A stretch of DNA of 64,000 nucleotides, from positions 9,548,001 through 9,612,000 of the forward strand of contig NZ_JADBGF010000001.1 in NCBI RefSeq assembly GCF_014873495.1, read 5' to 3'. The translations under genes and the position numbers were made by a program. Below are positions 8,097 to 16,610 of the stretch, one piece after another (the stretch's first letter is position 1; the number at the start of each line of letters is the position of its first letter). Origin of the DNA: Streptomyces stelliscabiei. GTDB lineage: Bacteria; Actinomycetota; Actinomycetes; Streptomycetales; Streptomycetaceae. Below the pieces are notes generated by a model. That model was not told the origin of the DNA and made no database searches. It was given only the letters and a program-made list of their open reading frames with translations.

Positions 8097-10052
8097 TCAG
8101 CCGACATGAACCCGAGGGCGTCGGGCCCGGTCGGGTTCCGCCTCGCGCAGGACCTCCCGGGTGACCGGGGCGACCTCGCCCTGGCCGAAGAGGAAGAAGC
8201 GGAGGAAGTTGGCGAAGGGGCCGCCCTCCGTCCACTCGAAGTAGATGTGCGGCAGGGCGCCCGTCGAGTCGCGGACGTGCAGGAGCAGGGCGGCCAGGGC
8301 GTTGGGGATCGAGGACGACTCCAGGGTCAGGACGCGGTAGCGGCCGTGCATCACCTCGCCCCGGACCGTCAGGCCGGCCTCGAACTCCGAGGGGTCCGTC
8401 ACCGTCACCTCGACGAACACGAAGTCCTCGGCGGTGGGGAGGTCGTTGTCGTGGCGGATCTGTTCGATCTTCTCGCGGTACTCGGTACGGTCCCGGTTGT
8501 CGGGCTCGTTGGCGATGAAGCGGATCTTGCGGTGGGCGATGTCCCGGACGAAACGTTCCGCCATGTCGTCCAATCGCACACTCGTCACGCGCAGTTCGAA
8601 GGCACGGGCCAGACGGGACAGGAGCGAGACGAGGATGATGCCGGCGATGAAGCAGGCGCCGATCTTCACACCGTCGGGGCGTTCGACGACGTTCAGGACG
8701 GTGGTGTAGAGGAAGACGGCCGAGATGACGCCGAAGGCGATGGTCCAGTTGCGCTGGCCGGCCTTGCGGGCGGCGACGGTCACCGCGATCGCCGCCGAGC
8801 TGATCAGGACCAGGACACCCGTGGCGTAGGCGCCGCCCTGGGCGTCGACGTCCGCGTCGAAGATCCAGGTGACCAGGAAGCCGACCAGGGTGAAGACGAT
8901 GACCATGGGCCGGACGGCGCGGGCCCAGTGCGGGGCCATGCCGTAGCGGGGGAGGTAGCGCGGCATCAGGTTCAGCAGGCCGGCCATGGCGGATGCGCCC
9001 GCGAACCAGAGGATGGCGATCGTGGAGACGTCGTAGACCGTGCCGAAGGCACTCCCCAGGTAGTCGTGCGCCAGATAGGCCAGGGCGCGTCCGTTGGCGT
9101 CGCCGCCCGGCTCGAACTCCCTCTCCGGAATGAGGAGGGTGGTGATGAAGCTCGTGCAGACCAGGAAGACGCTCATGATCACGGCCGCCGCGGTCAGGAG
9201 CTTCTTCGTGTCGCGGATACGGCCCCCCGGATTCTCCTCGGTGTCGCCGGGGTCCCCCTGCACGTGCGGCATGACCGCGACACCGGTCTCGAAGCCGGAG
9301 AGGCCGAGCGCGAGCTTGGGGAAGACGATCAGAGCCACGCCGATCATGACGAAGACGTTGCCGTGTTCGGCGGTCAGGGCGGTCGACCAGTCGGTGACGA
9401 CATGGCCCTCGGTGACGACGTGCCACAGGCCGACGACCACGACCACGACGTTCAGCCCGAGGTAGACACCCACCAGGACCACCGCGACGCCGATGGCCTC
9501 CAGGAAGCCCTTCAGGAACACCGCGCCCAGCAGGGCGATGAGGACGAGCGTGATCAGGAGCTGCTTGTCGTGGAGGGCACTGGTGAGGTGGGGGTTCTCG
9601 ATCAGGTGGGTGGAGGCGTCCGCGGCCGAGAGGGTGATCGTGATCAGGAAGTCGGTCGCCGCGAAGCCCAGCAGGGTGAGGACGAACAGCTTGCCCTTCC
9701 AGAAGGTCAGCAGGCGCTCCAGCATGGCGATCGACCCCTCGCCACGGGGGCTCTCCTCGGCCACACGGCGGTAGACGGGAAGCGCTCCGGCGAGCGTGAC
9801 GATCACGAGGACGACGGTCGCCACGGGGGAGAGGAGACCGGCGGCGAGGGCGGCGATGCCCGGCTGGTAGCCGAGGGTGGAGAAGTAGTCGACGCCCGTC
9901 AGGCACATCACCCGCCACCAGGGCCGTCCGGTGTGTTCGGGCCGGGGCGCGGCGTGCGGTCCGGTGTGGCCGCCGCCCTTGCCCATGTCGGACAGCCCCT
10001 CCAGCATCCAGGCCCGCAGGCGGCTGGTGCGGGTGTCCTCCAGGGTGGCCAT
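8097..10052 (-). CDS. APC-superfamily permease with large C-terminal cytosolic domain
   Basis: A 651-residue membrane transporter. About 12 hydrophobic helices occupy residues 35-470 (for example VATVVLVIVTLAGALPVYRR, FVLTLLGFAATDFLITITLS), followed by a hydrophilic tail of about 170 residues (AHRKIRFIANEPDNRD, FVFVEVTVTDPSEFEAG). The opening motif LTGVDYFSTLGYQPGIA is typical of an actinobacterial APC family. The start at 10052 was chosen because AGGAG sits 7 nt upstream on the minus strand. It is divergent from a decayed kdp operon, so potassium transport is a reasonable guess, but amino-acid transport cannot be excluded. Confidence 0.75.
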   Translation of the reverse strand: MATLEDTRTSRLRAWMLEGLSDMGKGGGHTGPHAAPRPEHTGRPWWRVMCLTGVDYFSTLGYQPGIAALAAGLLSPVATVVLVIVTLAGALPVYRRVAEESPRGEGSIAMLERLLTFWKGKLFVLTLLGFAATDFLITITLSAADASTHLIENPHLTSALHDKQLLITLVLIALLGAVFLKGFLEAIGVAVVLVGVYLGLNVVVVVVGLWHVVTEGHVVTDWSTALTAEHGNVFVMIGVALIVFPKLALGLSGFETGVAVMPHVQGDPGDTEENPGGRIRDTKKLLTAAAVIMSVFLVCTSFITTLLIPEREFEPGGDANGRALAYLAHDYLGSAFGTVYDVSTIAILWFAGASAMAGLLNLMPRYLPRYGMAPHWARAVRPMVIVFTLVGFLVTWIFDADVDAQGGAYATGVLVLISSAAIAVTVAARKAGQRNWTIAFGVISAVFLYTTVLNVVERPDGVKIGACFIAGIILVSLLSRLARAFELRVTSVRLDDMAERFVRDIAHRKIRFIANEPDNRDRTEYREKIEQIRHDNDLPTAEDFVFVEVTVTDPSEFEAGLTVRGEVMHGRYRVLTLESSSIPNALAALLLHVRDSTGALPHIYFEWTEGGPFANFLRFFLFGQGEVAPVTREVLREAEPDRARRPRVHVG

Positions 10053-10160
10053 GGACGCTCCTGACGTGCGGTGATACGAACGTTTCCGGCCATCGGAAGG
10101 CCGCCGCATCAGCGTAGGCAACGAGAGATGCCCAGGCCATGGGAAAGGGCGCCGGGCGGC

Positions 10161-10177
10161 GTCAAGACCGCGTTAAG
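10161..10177. promoter_or_regulatory. Possible response-regulator direct repeat upstream of kdp remnant
   Basis: GTCAAG at 10161-10166 and GTTAAG at 10172-10177 are spaced 11 bp, the helical period favoured by OmpR/KdpE-type response regulators. It lies between the permease start and the kdpA fragment. The rest of this 280-bp gap (10053-10335) contains only purine-rich GCAGGAGGAG repeats and no kdpF. Inference only. Confidence 0.3.
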
Positions 10178-10335
10178 GTCCGCGCCGACGGTGTCCGGGG
10201 TGCGGGCGGCCCGCTGCCTTCCGCGCCGCGTCACGCAGGAGGAGCGCGCAGCAGGAGCGCGCAGGAGGAGGGCGCAGACGGAGCGTGCGATGAAGGCTCA
10301 GCCCGGCGCGTAAGAGGTCTGTCAAAGCCGACGCC

Positions 10336-11439
10336 ATCCCCGTCTCCGGCATCCACGAGGTCGGACAGTTCATGGGCGGCTCCCAGCAGTGGAACGGCGG
10401 CGCCGTCGCCTCCACCGAGGCCGTCAAGGAGATCGGGACCAACGGCGGCGGCGTCTTCAACGCCACCTCCGCGTCTTCAACGCCACCTCCGCCCACCCGT
10501 TCGAGAACCCGACGCCCTTCACCAACCTCTTCGAGATCTTCCTGATGCTCGTCGTCCCGTTCGCCCTGACGCGCACCTTCGGGACCATGGTCGGCAGCGT
10601 GAAGCAGGGCTACGCGATCCTCGCCACCATGGCCACCATCTGGGTCGGGTTCGTGGCCCTGATGATGTGGACCGAGTTCGCCCATCACGGCCCGGCAGCG
10701 CAGTTCGCCGGTGGCGCCATGGAGGGGCAAGGAGGTCAGGTTCGGGGTCGGCGGTTCGTCGATCTTCGCCGTGTCGACCACCCTCACCTCCACGGGCGCG
10801 GTGGACGCTTCCCACTCCTCCCTCACCGGTCTCGGCGGCGGCATCACCATGCTCGGCATGATGCTGGGCGAGATCGCCCCCGGCGGCGTCGGCTCCGGTC
10901 TCTACGGCATGCTCGTCATGGCGATCATCGCCGTGTTCATCGCCGGGCTGATGGCCGGCCGCACCCCCGAGTACCTGGGCAGGAAGATCGGCACCCGCGA
11001 GATCAAGCTCGCCGCCTGCTACATCCTGGTCACGCCCGCGCTGGTGCTCGTCCTCACCGCGGCGGCCATGGCGCTGCCGACGCCCGGCCACTCCATGACC
11101 AACTCGGGCGCACACGGATTCTCCGAGATCCTCTACGCCTATACCTCCGCGTCGAACAACAACGGCTCGGCCTTCGCCGGGCTGAACGCCGACACCCAGT
11201 GGTTCAACAGCACGCTCGGCGTCGCGATGCTGCTCGGCCGGTTCCTGCCGATGGTCTTCGTGCTCGCCCTCGCCGGTTCGCTCGCCGAACAGAAACCCGT
11301 ACCGGTCACGGCCGGCACGCTCCGTACCGAAAAGCCCCTGTTCGCCGGGTTGTTGGTGGGCGCGATCCTGATCATCACCGGGCTGACCTACTTCCCGGCC
11401 CTGGCACTGGGCCCGCTCGCCGAAGGGCTGGCGTCATGA
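10336..11439 (+). pseudogene. kdpA: kdpA remnant: 5'-truncated, 20-bp duplication plus frameshift
   Basis: Encodes the C-terminal two thirds of the potassium-translocating subunit of the KdpFABC ATPase. Recognisable homology starts near 10336, just before GSQQWNGGAVAST and GTNGGGVFNATS, and runs to the stop at 11439. About 190 N-terminal residues of a normal KdpA (about 550 aa) are missing. A tandem 20-bp duplication (10451-10470 and 10471-10490) shifts the frame inside FNATSAHPFENP. An extra G in the GGGG run at 10724-10727 shifts it again before KEVRFGVGGSS; together (+21) they restore the original frame. Without start and N-terminus the product cannot be a functional KdpA. It overlaps the kdpB ATG by 4 bp, the ancestral coupling. 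Confidence 0.9.
10451..10490. repeat. Tandem 20-bp duplication inside kdpA remnant
   Basis: Two identical adjacent copies of a 20-bp unit (10451-10470, 10471-10490) lie within codons for FNATS. Removing one copy restores the conserved KdpA reading GTNGGGVFNATSAHPFENP, which shows that it is a recent slippage-type duplication. Confidence 0.95.
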
Positions 11440-13575
11440 CCACCGACGTGAACGAGCACGAGGACACGATGGCCACCGCCTCCCCCGCCCGGCCGCCGCA
11501 CGGCGCCGCGCCCACCCGGCACGGGGTGAACGAGGGCCGGGTCGGCGCCGGGATGTTCGACCCCCGGCAACTGCTCACCTCGCTGCCGGACGCCCTGCGC
11601 AAGCTCGACCCGCGGCTGATGGTCAAGTCGCCCGTCATGTTCGTGGTGCTGGTCGGGTCCGTGCTGACCACGCTGTTCTCCTTCAAGGACCCGGGCGACT
11701 GGTTCGGCTGGACCATCAGCGCCTGGCTCTGGCTGACCGTGATCTTCGCCAACCTCGCCGAGGCGGTCGCCGAGGGCCGCGGCAAGGCACAGGCCGACAC
11801 CCTGCGCAGGGCCAGGACGGACACCGTCGCCCGCCGGCTCTCGCCGGACGGAACAGCCGAGGAACGCGTCCCCGGCACAGGTCTGCGGGTCGGCGACCGG
11901 GTCGTCTGCGAGGCCGGCGACGTCATTCCCGGCGACGGTGACGTCGTCGAGGGTGTCGCGTCGGTCGACGAGTCGGCGATCACCGGCGAGTCGGCCCCGG
12001 TCATCCGGGAGTCCGGCGGCGACCGGTGCGCCGTGACCGGCGGGACGAAGGTCCTCTCCGACCGGATCGTCGTCAAGATCACCACCAGGCCCGGCGAGAC
12101 CTTCGTCGACCGGATGATCAGCCTGGTCGAGGGTGCCGCCCGGCAGAAGACACCCAACGAGATCGCCCTCAACATCCTGCTGGTCTCGCTGACGATCGTG
12201 TTCCTGCTGGCGGTGGCGACGCTGCCCCCGTTCGCCGACTACGCCGGCACCCACCTCACCATGGTCGTCCTGGTGGCGCTGCTGGTCTGCCTCATCCCGA
12301 CCACCATCGGCGCGCTCCTGTCGGCCATCGGCATCGCGGGCATGGACCGGCTGGTCCAGCGCAACGTCCTGGCGATGTCCGGCCGCGCGGTCGAGGCCGC
12401 CGGGGGCGTCTCGACGCTCCTGCTCGACAAGACGGGCACGATCACCCTCGGCAACAGGCAGGCGGCCGAGTTCGTGCCGGTGAACGGCACCTCCGAGTCG
12501 GAGGTCGCGGACGCCGCCCAGCTCTCCTCGCTGGCCGACGAGACACCGGAGGGCCGCTCCGTGGTCGTCCTCGCGACGACGAGGTACGGGTTGCCCGAGC
12601 GGCATCAGGGAGAGCTGACCGGCGCCGCGTGGATCGCCTTCGCCGCCCAGACCCGGATGTCCGGTGTGGACGTCGACGGGCGCAAGGTCCGCAAGGGCGC
12701 CGCCGGTTCGGTCACCGCCTGGGTGCGGGAGCGGGGCGGGACGGTCGCCGGGGACGCCGACGGGATCGCCGAACGTATCGCCGGCGCGGGCGGCACACCC
12801 CTGCTCGTGGCGGTCGGGGACGCCGACGGGGCGCGAATGCTGGGGGTCATCCACCTCAAGGACGTGGTCAAGGACGGCATGCGCGAGCGGTTCGGTGAAC
12901 TGCGGCGCATGGGCATCAGAACCGTCATGATCACGGGCGACAACCCGCTGACCGCCAAGGCGATCGCGGAGGAGGCGGGCGTCGACGGCTACCTCGCCGA
13001 GGCCACCCCCGAGGACAAGATGGCCCTCATCAAACGGGAGCAGGCCGGCGGCAAACTCGTCGCGATGACCGGTGACGGCACCAACGACGCGCCCGCGCTG
13101 GCCCAGGCGGACGTGGGAGTGGCCATGAACACCGGAACCTCGGCCGCCAAGGAGGCCGGCAACATGGTCGACCTCGACTCCGACCCGACCAAGCTCATCG
13201 AGATCGTCGAGATCGGCAAGCAACTCCTCATCACCCGGGGCGCGCTCACGACGTTCTCCATCGCCAACGACGTCGCGAAGTACTTCGCGATCATCCCCGC
13301 GCTGTTCGCCGCCGTCCACCCGGGCCTCGACCGGCTCAACATCATGCGGCTGTCCTCGCCGGACTCCGCGATCCTCTCGGCGGTCGTCTTCAACGCGCTG
13401 ATCATCATCGCCCTGGTGCCGCTCGCCCTGCGGGGCGTGCGGCACCGGCCGATGAGCGCCGGCAGGCTGCTCCGCCGCAACCTTCGGCATCTACGGTCTC
13501 GGCGGCCTGATCGCCCCGTTCATCGGCATCAAGGTCATCGACGTACTCGTCTCGCTCATTCCCGGAATCGGGTGA
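11436..13575 (+). pseudogene. kdpB: kdpB with a 3' frameshift
   Basis: P-type ATPase subunit of KdpFABC. The catalytic core is intact: ITGES actuator loop, DKTGTITLGNR phosphorylation site, and GDGTNDAPALAQADVGVAMN. An extra T in CCTTCGG (13481-13487) shifts the frame after PMSAGRLLRRNL, so the conserved last segment (GIYGLGGLIAPFIGIKVIDV) is in the +1 frame and ends at TGA 13573-13575. In the shifted frame the ORF reads through into kdpC, giving a false KdpB-KdpC fusion. Only about 30 C-terminal residues (the last membrane helix) are affected, so a folded protein might still be made, but its partners are broken too. Confidence 0.88.
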
Positions 13576-14251
13576 AGGACTTGAACATCTCCCTGACGAA
13601 CACCGCCCGCCTGCTGGGGGCGGGCCTGCGGGCCCTGCTCGCGCTGACGCTCGTCACCGGGGTCCTGTACCCGCTGGCCGGCACCGGCTTCGCCCAGGCC
13701 CTCTTCCACGGCACGGCCGACGGCTCCGAGATCAAGGACCACACGGGCCGGGTCGTCGGCTCCTCGCTCATCGGACAGTCGTACGAACTGCCGCTGAAGA
13801 AGGGCCAGAAGACCCCGGAGCCCGACCTGAGGTGGTTCCAGGGCCGCCCCGAGGGCGGCCTCGGCGTCAACACCGTCAACACGCGGTACAGGCTCATTCT
13901 CTCCGGCGCGACCAACCGCTCCGCCGACAACCGCCGGCTCGTCCAAGCGGTGAAGGAGGCCAAGGCCGCCGTGGTCAACGACAACTCGGTGCCCGGCCAC
14001 CCGGTCCGGCCGTCCGAGGTGCCCCCGGACGCGGTCACCTCCTCCGGCTTCGGACGGACCCGGACATCTCCCCGCGGTACGCCGACCTCCAGGTGCGCCG
14101 GGTCGCGGCGAGGAACGGACTCCCCGTCGTACAGGTACGCGACCTCGTCGAGGAGCACACCGACGGCCGCACCCTCGGCTTCATCGGTGAGCCCCGGGTG
14201 AACGTCCTCGAACTCAACATCGCCCTCAGGACACTCGCGGCCGGGAACTGA
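13572..14251 (+). pseudogene. kdpC: kdpC with internal frameshift
   Basis: Potassium-ATPase chaperone-like subunit. It starts with GTG at 13572, overlapping the ancestral kdpB stop (GTGA). The N-terminal membrane helix (LRALLALTLVTGVLYPLAGTGF) and core (GSSLIGQSYELPLKK, ADNRRLVQAVKEAK) are in frame with the GTG. A one-base loss near 14055 moves the conserved end (DPDISPRYADLQVRRVA, LGFIGEPRVNVLELN) into another frame that stops at 14251, while the original frame stops at 14201 with a scrambled tail. The normal length is about 220 residues; the conserved C-terminal quarter is lost. Confidence 0.88.
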
Positions 14252-14353
14252 CGGGCTCCCCCTCGATACGGTCTCCGGCAGCAGCCCGCCCGGATCACTC
14301 CGTGCGGCGTGAACCGCTCGGGGTGTCCCGTCCGATGAGGGGGTGTGAGCGAG

Positions 14354-14896
14354 ATGAAGCGGGGGAGTCCGGGCGACGCCGAGCTGATGCGGGCGGTCGC
14401 GGACGGGGACCGGCGGGCGTTCGAGGAGCTGTACCGGCGGTACGCGCCGTGGCTCGTGCTGCGGTTGCGCGGACGGTGCGCCGACCCGGTGCTGGTCGAC
14501 GACGTCGTGCAGGAGACGTTCCTCGACGTGTGGCGGGGAGCCGCCCGCTACCGGCGCGAGGGTGACGTGGCGGGCTGGCTGTGGCGGATCGGATCGCGCC
14601 GCCTGGTGGACGCGCTGCGGGGCGACGGGGCCCGGGGCCGACTGCGCCAGGCGCTCGCCCGGCTGCGGCAGCGCGAGGAGGTGTCGGCCGAGGAGCAGGT
14701 GCTGGCCCGGGTGCAGCACGGCGACCTGGCCGGGTCCCTGGCCGGGCTCTCGCCGGAGCTGCGAGCGGTGCTGCAGGCCACGGTGATCGACGGCCTGACG
14801 ACCCGTGAGGCGGCGGTCCTGCTCGGCATTCCCCCGGGCACGGTCAAGACCCGGGCCATGCGTGCCCGGAAGCAACTGCGGGAGGGCCTGACATGA
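14354..14896 (+). CDS. ECF-family RNA polymerase sigma factor
   Basis: A 180-residue sigma factor with sigma-70 region 2 (FEELYRRYAPWLVLRL, DDVVQETFLDVWRGAARYR) and region 4 (LSPELRAVLQATVIDGLTTREAAVLLGI, PPGTVKTRAMRARKQLREGL). The ATG at 14354 has AGGGGG about 10 nt upstream; the GTG at 14345 in the same frame would leave only one base of spacing. It overlaps the next gene by 4 bp (ATGA), and that gene encodes a zinc-finger anti-sigma factor, so the pair is a standard sigma/anti-sigma module. The following ABC transporter genes are coupled too and are likely its target operon. Confidence 0.92.
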   Translation: MKRGSPGDAELMRAVADGDRRAFEELYRRYAPWLVLRLRGRCADPVLVDDVVQETFLDVWRGAARYRREGDVAGWLWRIGSRRLVDALRGDGARGRLRQALARLRQREEVSAEEQVLARVQHGDLAGSLAGLSPELRAVLQATVIDGLTTREAAVLLGIPPGTVKTRAMRARKQLREGLT

Positions 14897-15747
14897 GCTG
14901 GCACGCCGATGACGGGGACCTGCGGGAGTACGCCCGGGGAACGCTCGCAGCCCCCCGGCTGTGGTCCGTCGAGACGCACCTCGCGGCCTGCGCCGACTGC
15001 CGGGCCGCGCTCGCGGCCCATGTTCCGCCCGCCGAGATCAGCGCGGGCTGGGCCCGGCTGGACGCCGAACTCGACGCCCCGAGGCCGGGCTTCGCCGAGT
15101 CGCTCCTGATCCGGCTGGGGGTCGCCGACCACACCGCCCGACTGCTCGCGGCGACCCCCGTGCTGCGCCGTTCCTGGCTCGGCGCGGTGGTGCTCACCCT
15201 GCTGCTCGCGGTCGGCGTGGGACTGGCCGCGTCACCGCTGATGCTGCTGGCCACGGCACCGCTGCTGCCGCTGGCGGGGGTGGCGCTGTCGTTCGGGCCG
15301 GGGCTCGACCCGACGCACGAGACGGCCGTGGTCGCGCCGATGCACACCTTCCGTCTGCTGATGGTGCGGACGGTCGCGGTGCTGTCGACGACGACCCTGC
15401 TCAGCGGACTGGCGAGCCTGGCGCTGCCGTCCCTCGGCCTGGCCGCGCTCGGCTGGCTGCTGCCGGCGCTCGCGCTGACCGCGACGGGCGTGGCGCTGAC
15501 CGCCCGGCTGGGGCCCGTCCTCGCGCCGGCGCTGGTCGCGGCCGCCTGGACCGCCCTGGTGCTGCTGAGCCGTCTGCTGGCGTCGGGCACCCCGCTGCCC
15601 TTCACCGCCGAGGGCCAGGGCACGGCGGCGGCGGTCGCGGCCGTGTCGACCGTCCTGCTGGTCGCGGCCCGGGACCGCTTCGACAGCGGCCGACCCCTCG
15701 GCCCCTCCCGCCGATCCCTTCCCTTCGCAGCCAGGAGGCTGTCATGA
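14893..15747 (+). CDS. Zinc-finger anti-sigma factor, multi-pass membrane protein
   Basis: A 284-residue protein. The N-terminal domain carries the zf-HC2 ZAS motif HLAACADC (H-x3-C-x2-C, residues about 31-38) that binds ECF sigma factors. From residue 95 onward are about six hydrophobic helices (LGAVVLTLLLAVGVGLAA, LLATAPLLPLAGVALSF and others), so the protein would hold the sigma factor at the membrane. It overlaps the sigma gene upstream (ATGA at 14893) and the ABC ATPase downstream (ATGA at 15744). The number of membrane helices is more than the single helix of simple ZAS anti-sigma factors. Confidence 0.88.
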   Translation: MSWHADDGDLREYARGTLAAPRLWSVETHLAACADCRAALAAHVPPAEISAGWARLDAELDAPRPGFAESLLIRLGVADHTARLLAATPVLRRSWLGAVVLTLLLAVGVGLAASPLMLLATAPLLPLAGVALSFGPGLDPTHETAVVAPMHTFRLLMVRTVAVLSTTTLLSGLASLALPSLGLAALGWLLPALALTATGVALTARLGPVLAPALVAAAWTALVLLSRLLASGTPLPFTAEGQGTAAAVAAVSTVLLVAARDRFDSGRPLGPSRRSLPFAARRLS

Positions 15748-16610
15748 CACGACCCACGGTCTCGGCCGCCGGACTGACCCTGAGCTATCGAGGTACCAGG
15801 GCGGTGGACGACGTGACCCTGCGGCTCTCCGAGGGTGTCACGGGCCTGCTCGGCCCCAACGGCGCGGGCAAGACGACCCTGCTGCGCATCCTGGCGACGG
15901 CCACACCCCCGGACAACGGCGCCTTCACCGTCCTCGGACACGACCCGAGCGCGGTCCACGGCCGGCAGGACGTACGACGCGTCCTCGGCTATCTGCCGCA
16001 GAGCCCCGGGTTCCATCCGGACTTCACCGCCTTCGAGTTCGTCGACTACGTCGCGATCCTGAAGGAGCTGACGGACCGGCGGGCCCGGCACGCCGAGGCC
16101 CGCCGGGTCCTCGACGCGGTCGGTCTCACGCAGGAGCGGGGCAAGCGGATACGGCGGCTCTCCGGCGGTATGCGGCAGCGCGTGGCGCTGGCGGCGGCCC
16201 TGGTCGGCGACCCCGGCTTCCTGGTCCTCGACGAGCCCACCGTCGGGCTCGACCCCGAACAGCGCATGCGCTTCCGGGAGTTGATCGCGGAGGCCGGCGA
16301 GGGCCGGACGGTCCTGCTGTCCACCCACCAGACCGAGGACGTGGCGATGCTGTGTCACCGGGTGGTGGTGATGGACAGGGGCCGGGTGCGGTTCGACGGC
16401 ACGGCCGCGGACCTGACGGCCGTGGCGGACGGCCGGGTGTGGCACAGCTCGGAGCGGCAGCCGGGCGCCAGAGCCGGATGGCGCACCGGGACGGGCGAGT
16501 TCCGCAACGTCGGGGACCCGCCCGCGGGCGCGCGGCTGGTCGAACCGACGCTGGAGGACGGCTATCTCCTGTCGCTCGGCGGCGACCCGGTGGCGGAGGT
16601 GGCGACGTGA
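15744..16610 (+). CDS. ABC transporter ATP-binding protein
   Basis: A 288-residue ATPase with Walker A (GLLGPNGAGKTTLLRIL), Q-loop (YLPQSPGFHPDFTA), signature (RLSGGMRQRVALAAAL), Walker B (FLVLDEPTVGLDP) and H-loop (LLSTHQTEDV). The architecture matches DRR/CcmA-type exporters. The ATG at 15744 overlaps the anti-sigma stop, and the stop overlaps the GTG of the permease gene at 16607. It is part of the sigma-factor operon; substrate unknown, with self-resistance, lipid export or cell-envelope stress response as possibilities. Confidence 0.92.
   Translation: MTRPTVSAAGLTLSYRGTRAVDDVTLRLSEGVTGLLGPNGAGKTTLLRILATATPPDNGAFTVLGHDPSAVHGRQDVRRVLGYLPQSPGFHPDFTAFEFVDYVAILKELTDRRARHAEARRVLDAVGLTQERGKRIRRLSGGMRQRVALAAALVGDPGFLVLDEPTVGLDPEQRMRFRELIAEAGEGRTVLLSTHQTEDVAMLCHRVVVMDRGRVRFDGTAADLTAVADGRVWHSSERQPGARAGWRTGTGEFRNVGDPPAGARLVEPTLEDGYLLSLGGDPVAEVAT

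Noticed and set aside
8106..10064. 652-codon plus-strand ORF opposite the APC permease
   Set aside because: Highly charged Asp/Gly/Glu-rich translation without domains; it mirrors the permease gene.
10389..14201. One 1,270-codon ORF covering kdpA end, kdpB and kdpC, as a natural fusion protein
   Set aside because: The frame crosses the kdpA/kdpB boundary only as nonsense and joins kdpB to kdpC by skipping the conserved KdpB C terminus, which is intact in the +1 frame. It is an effect of frameshifts.
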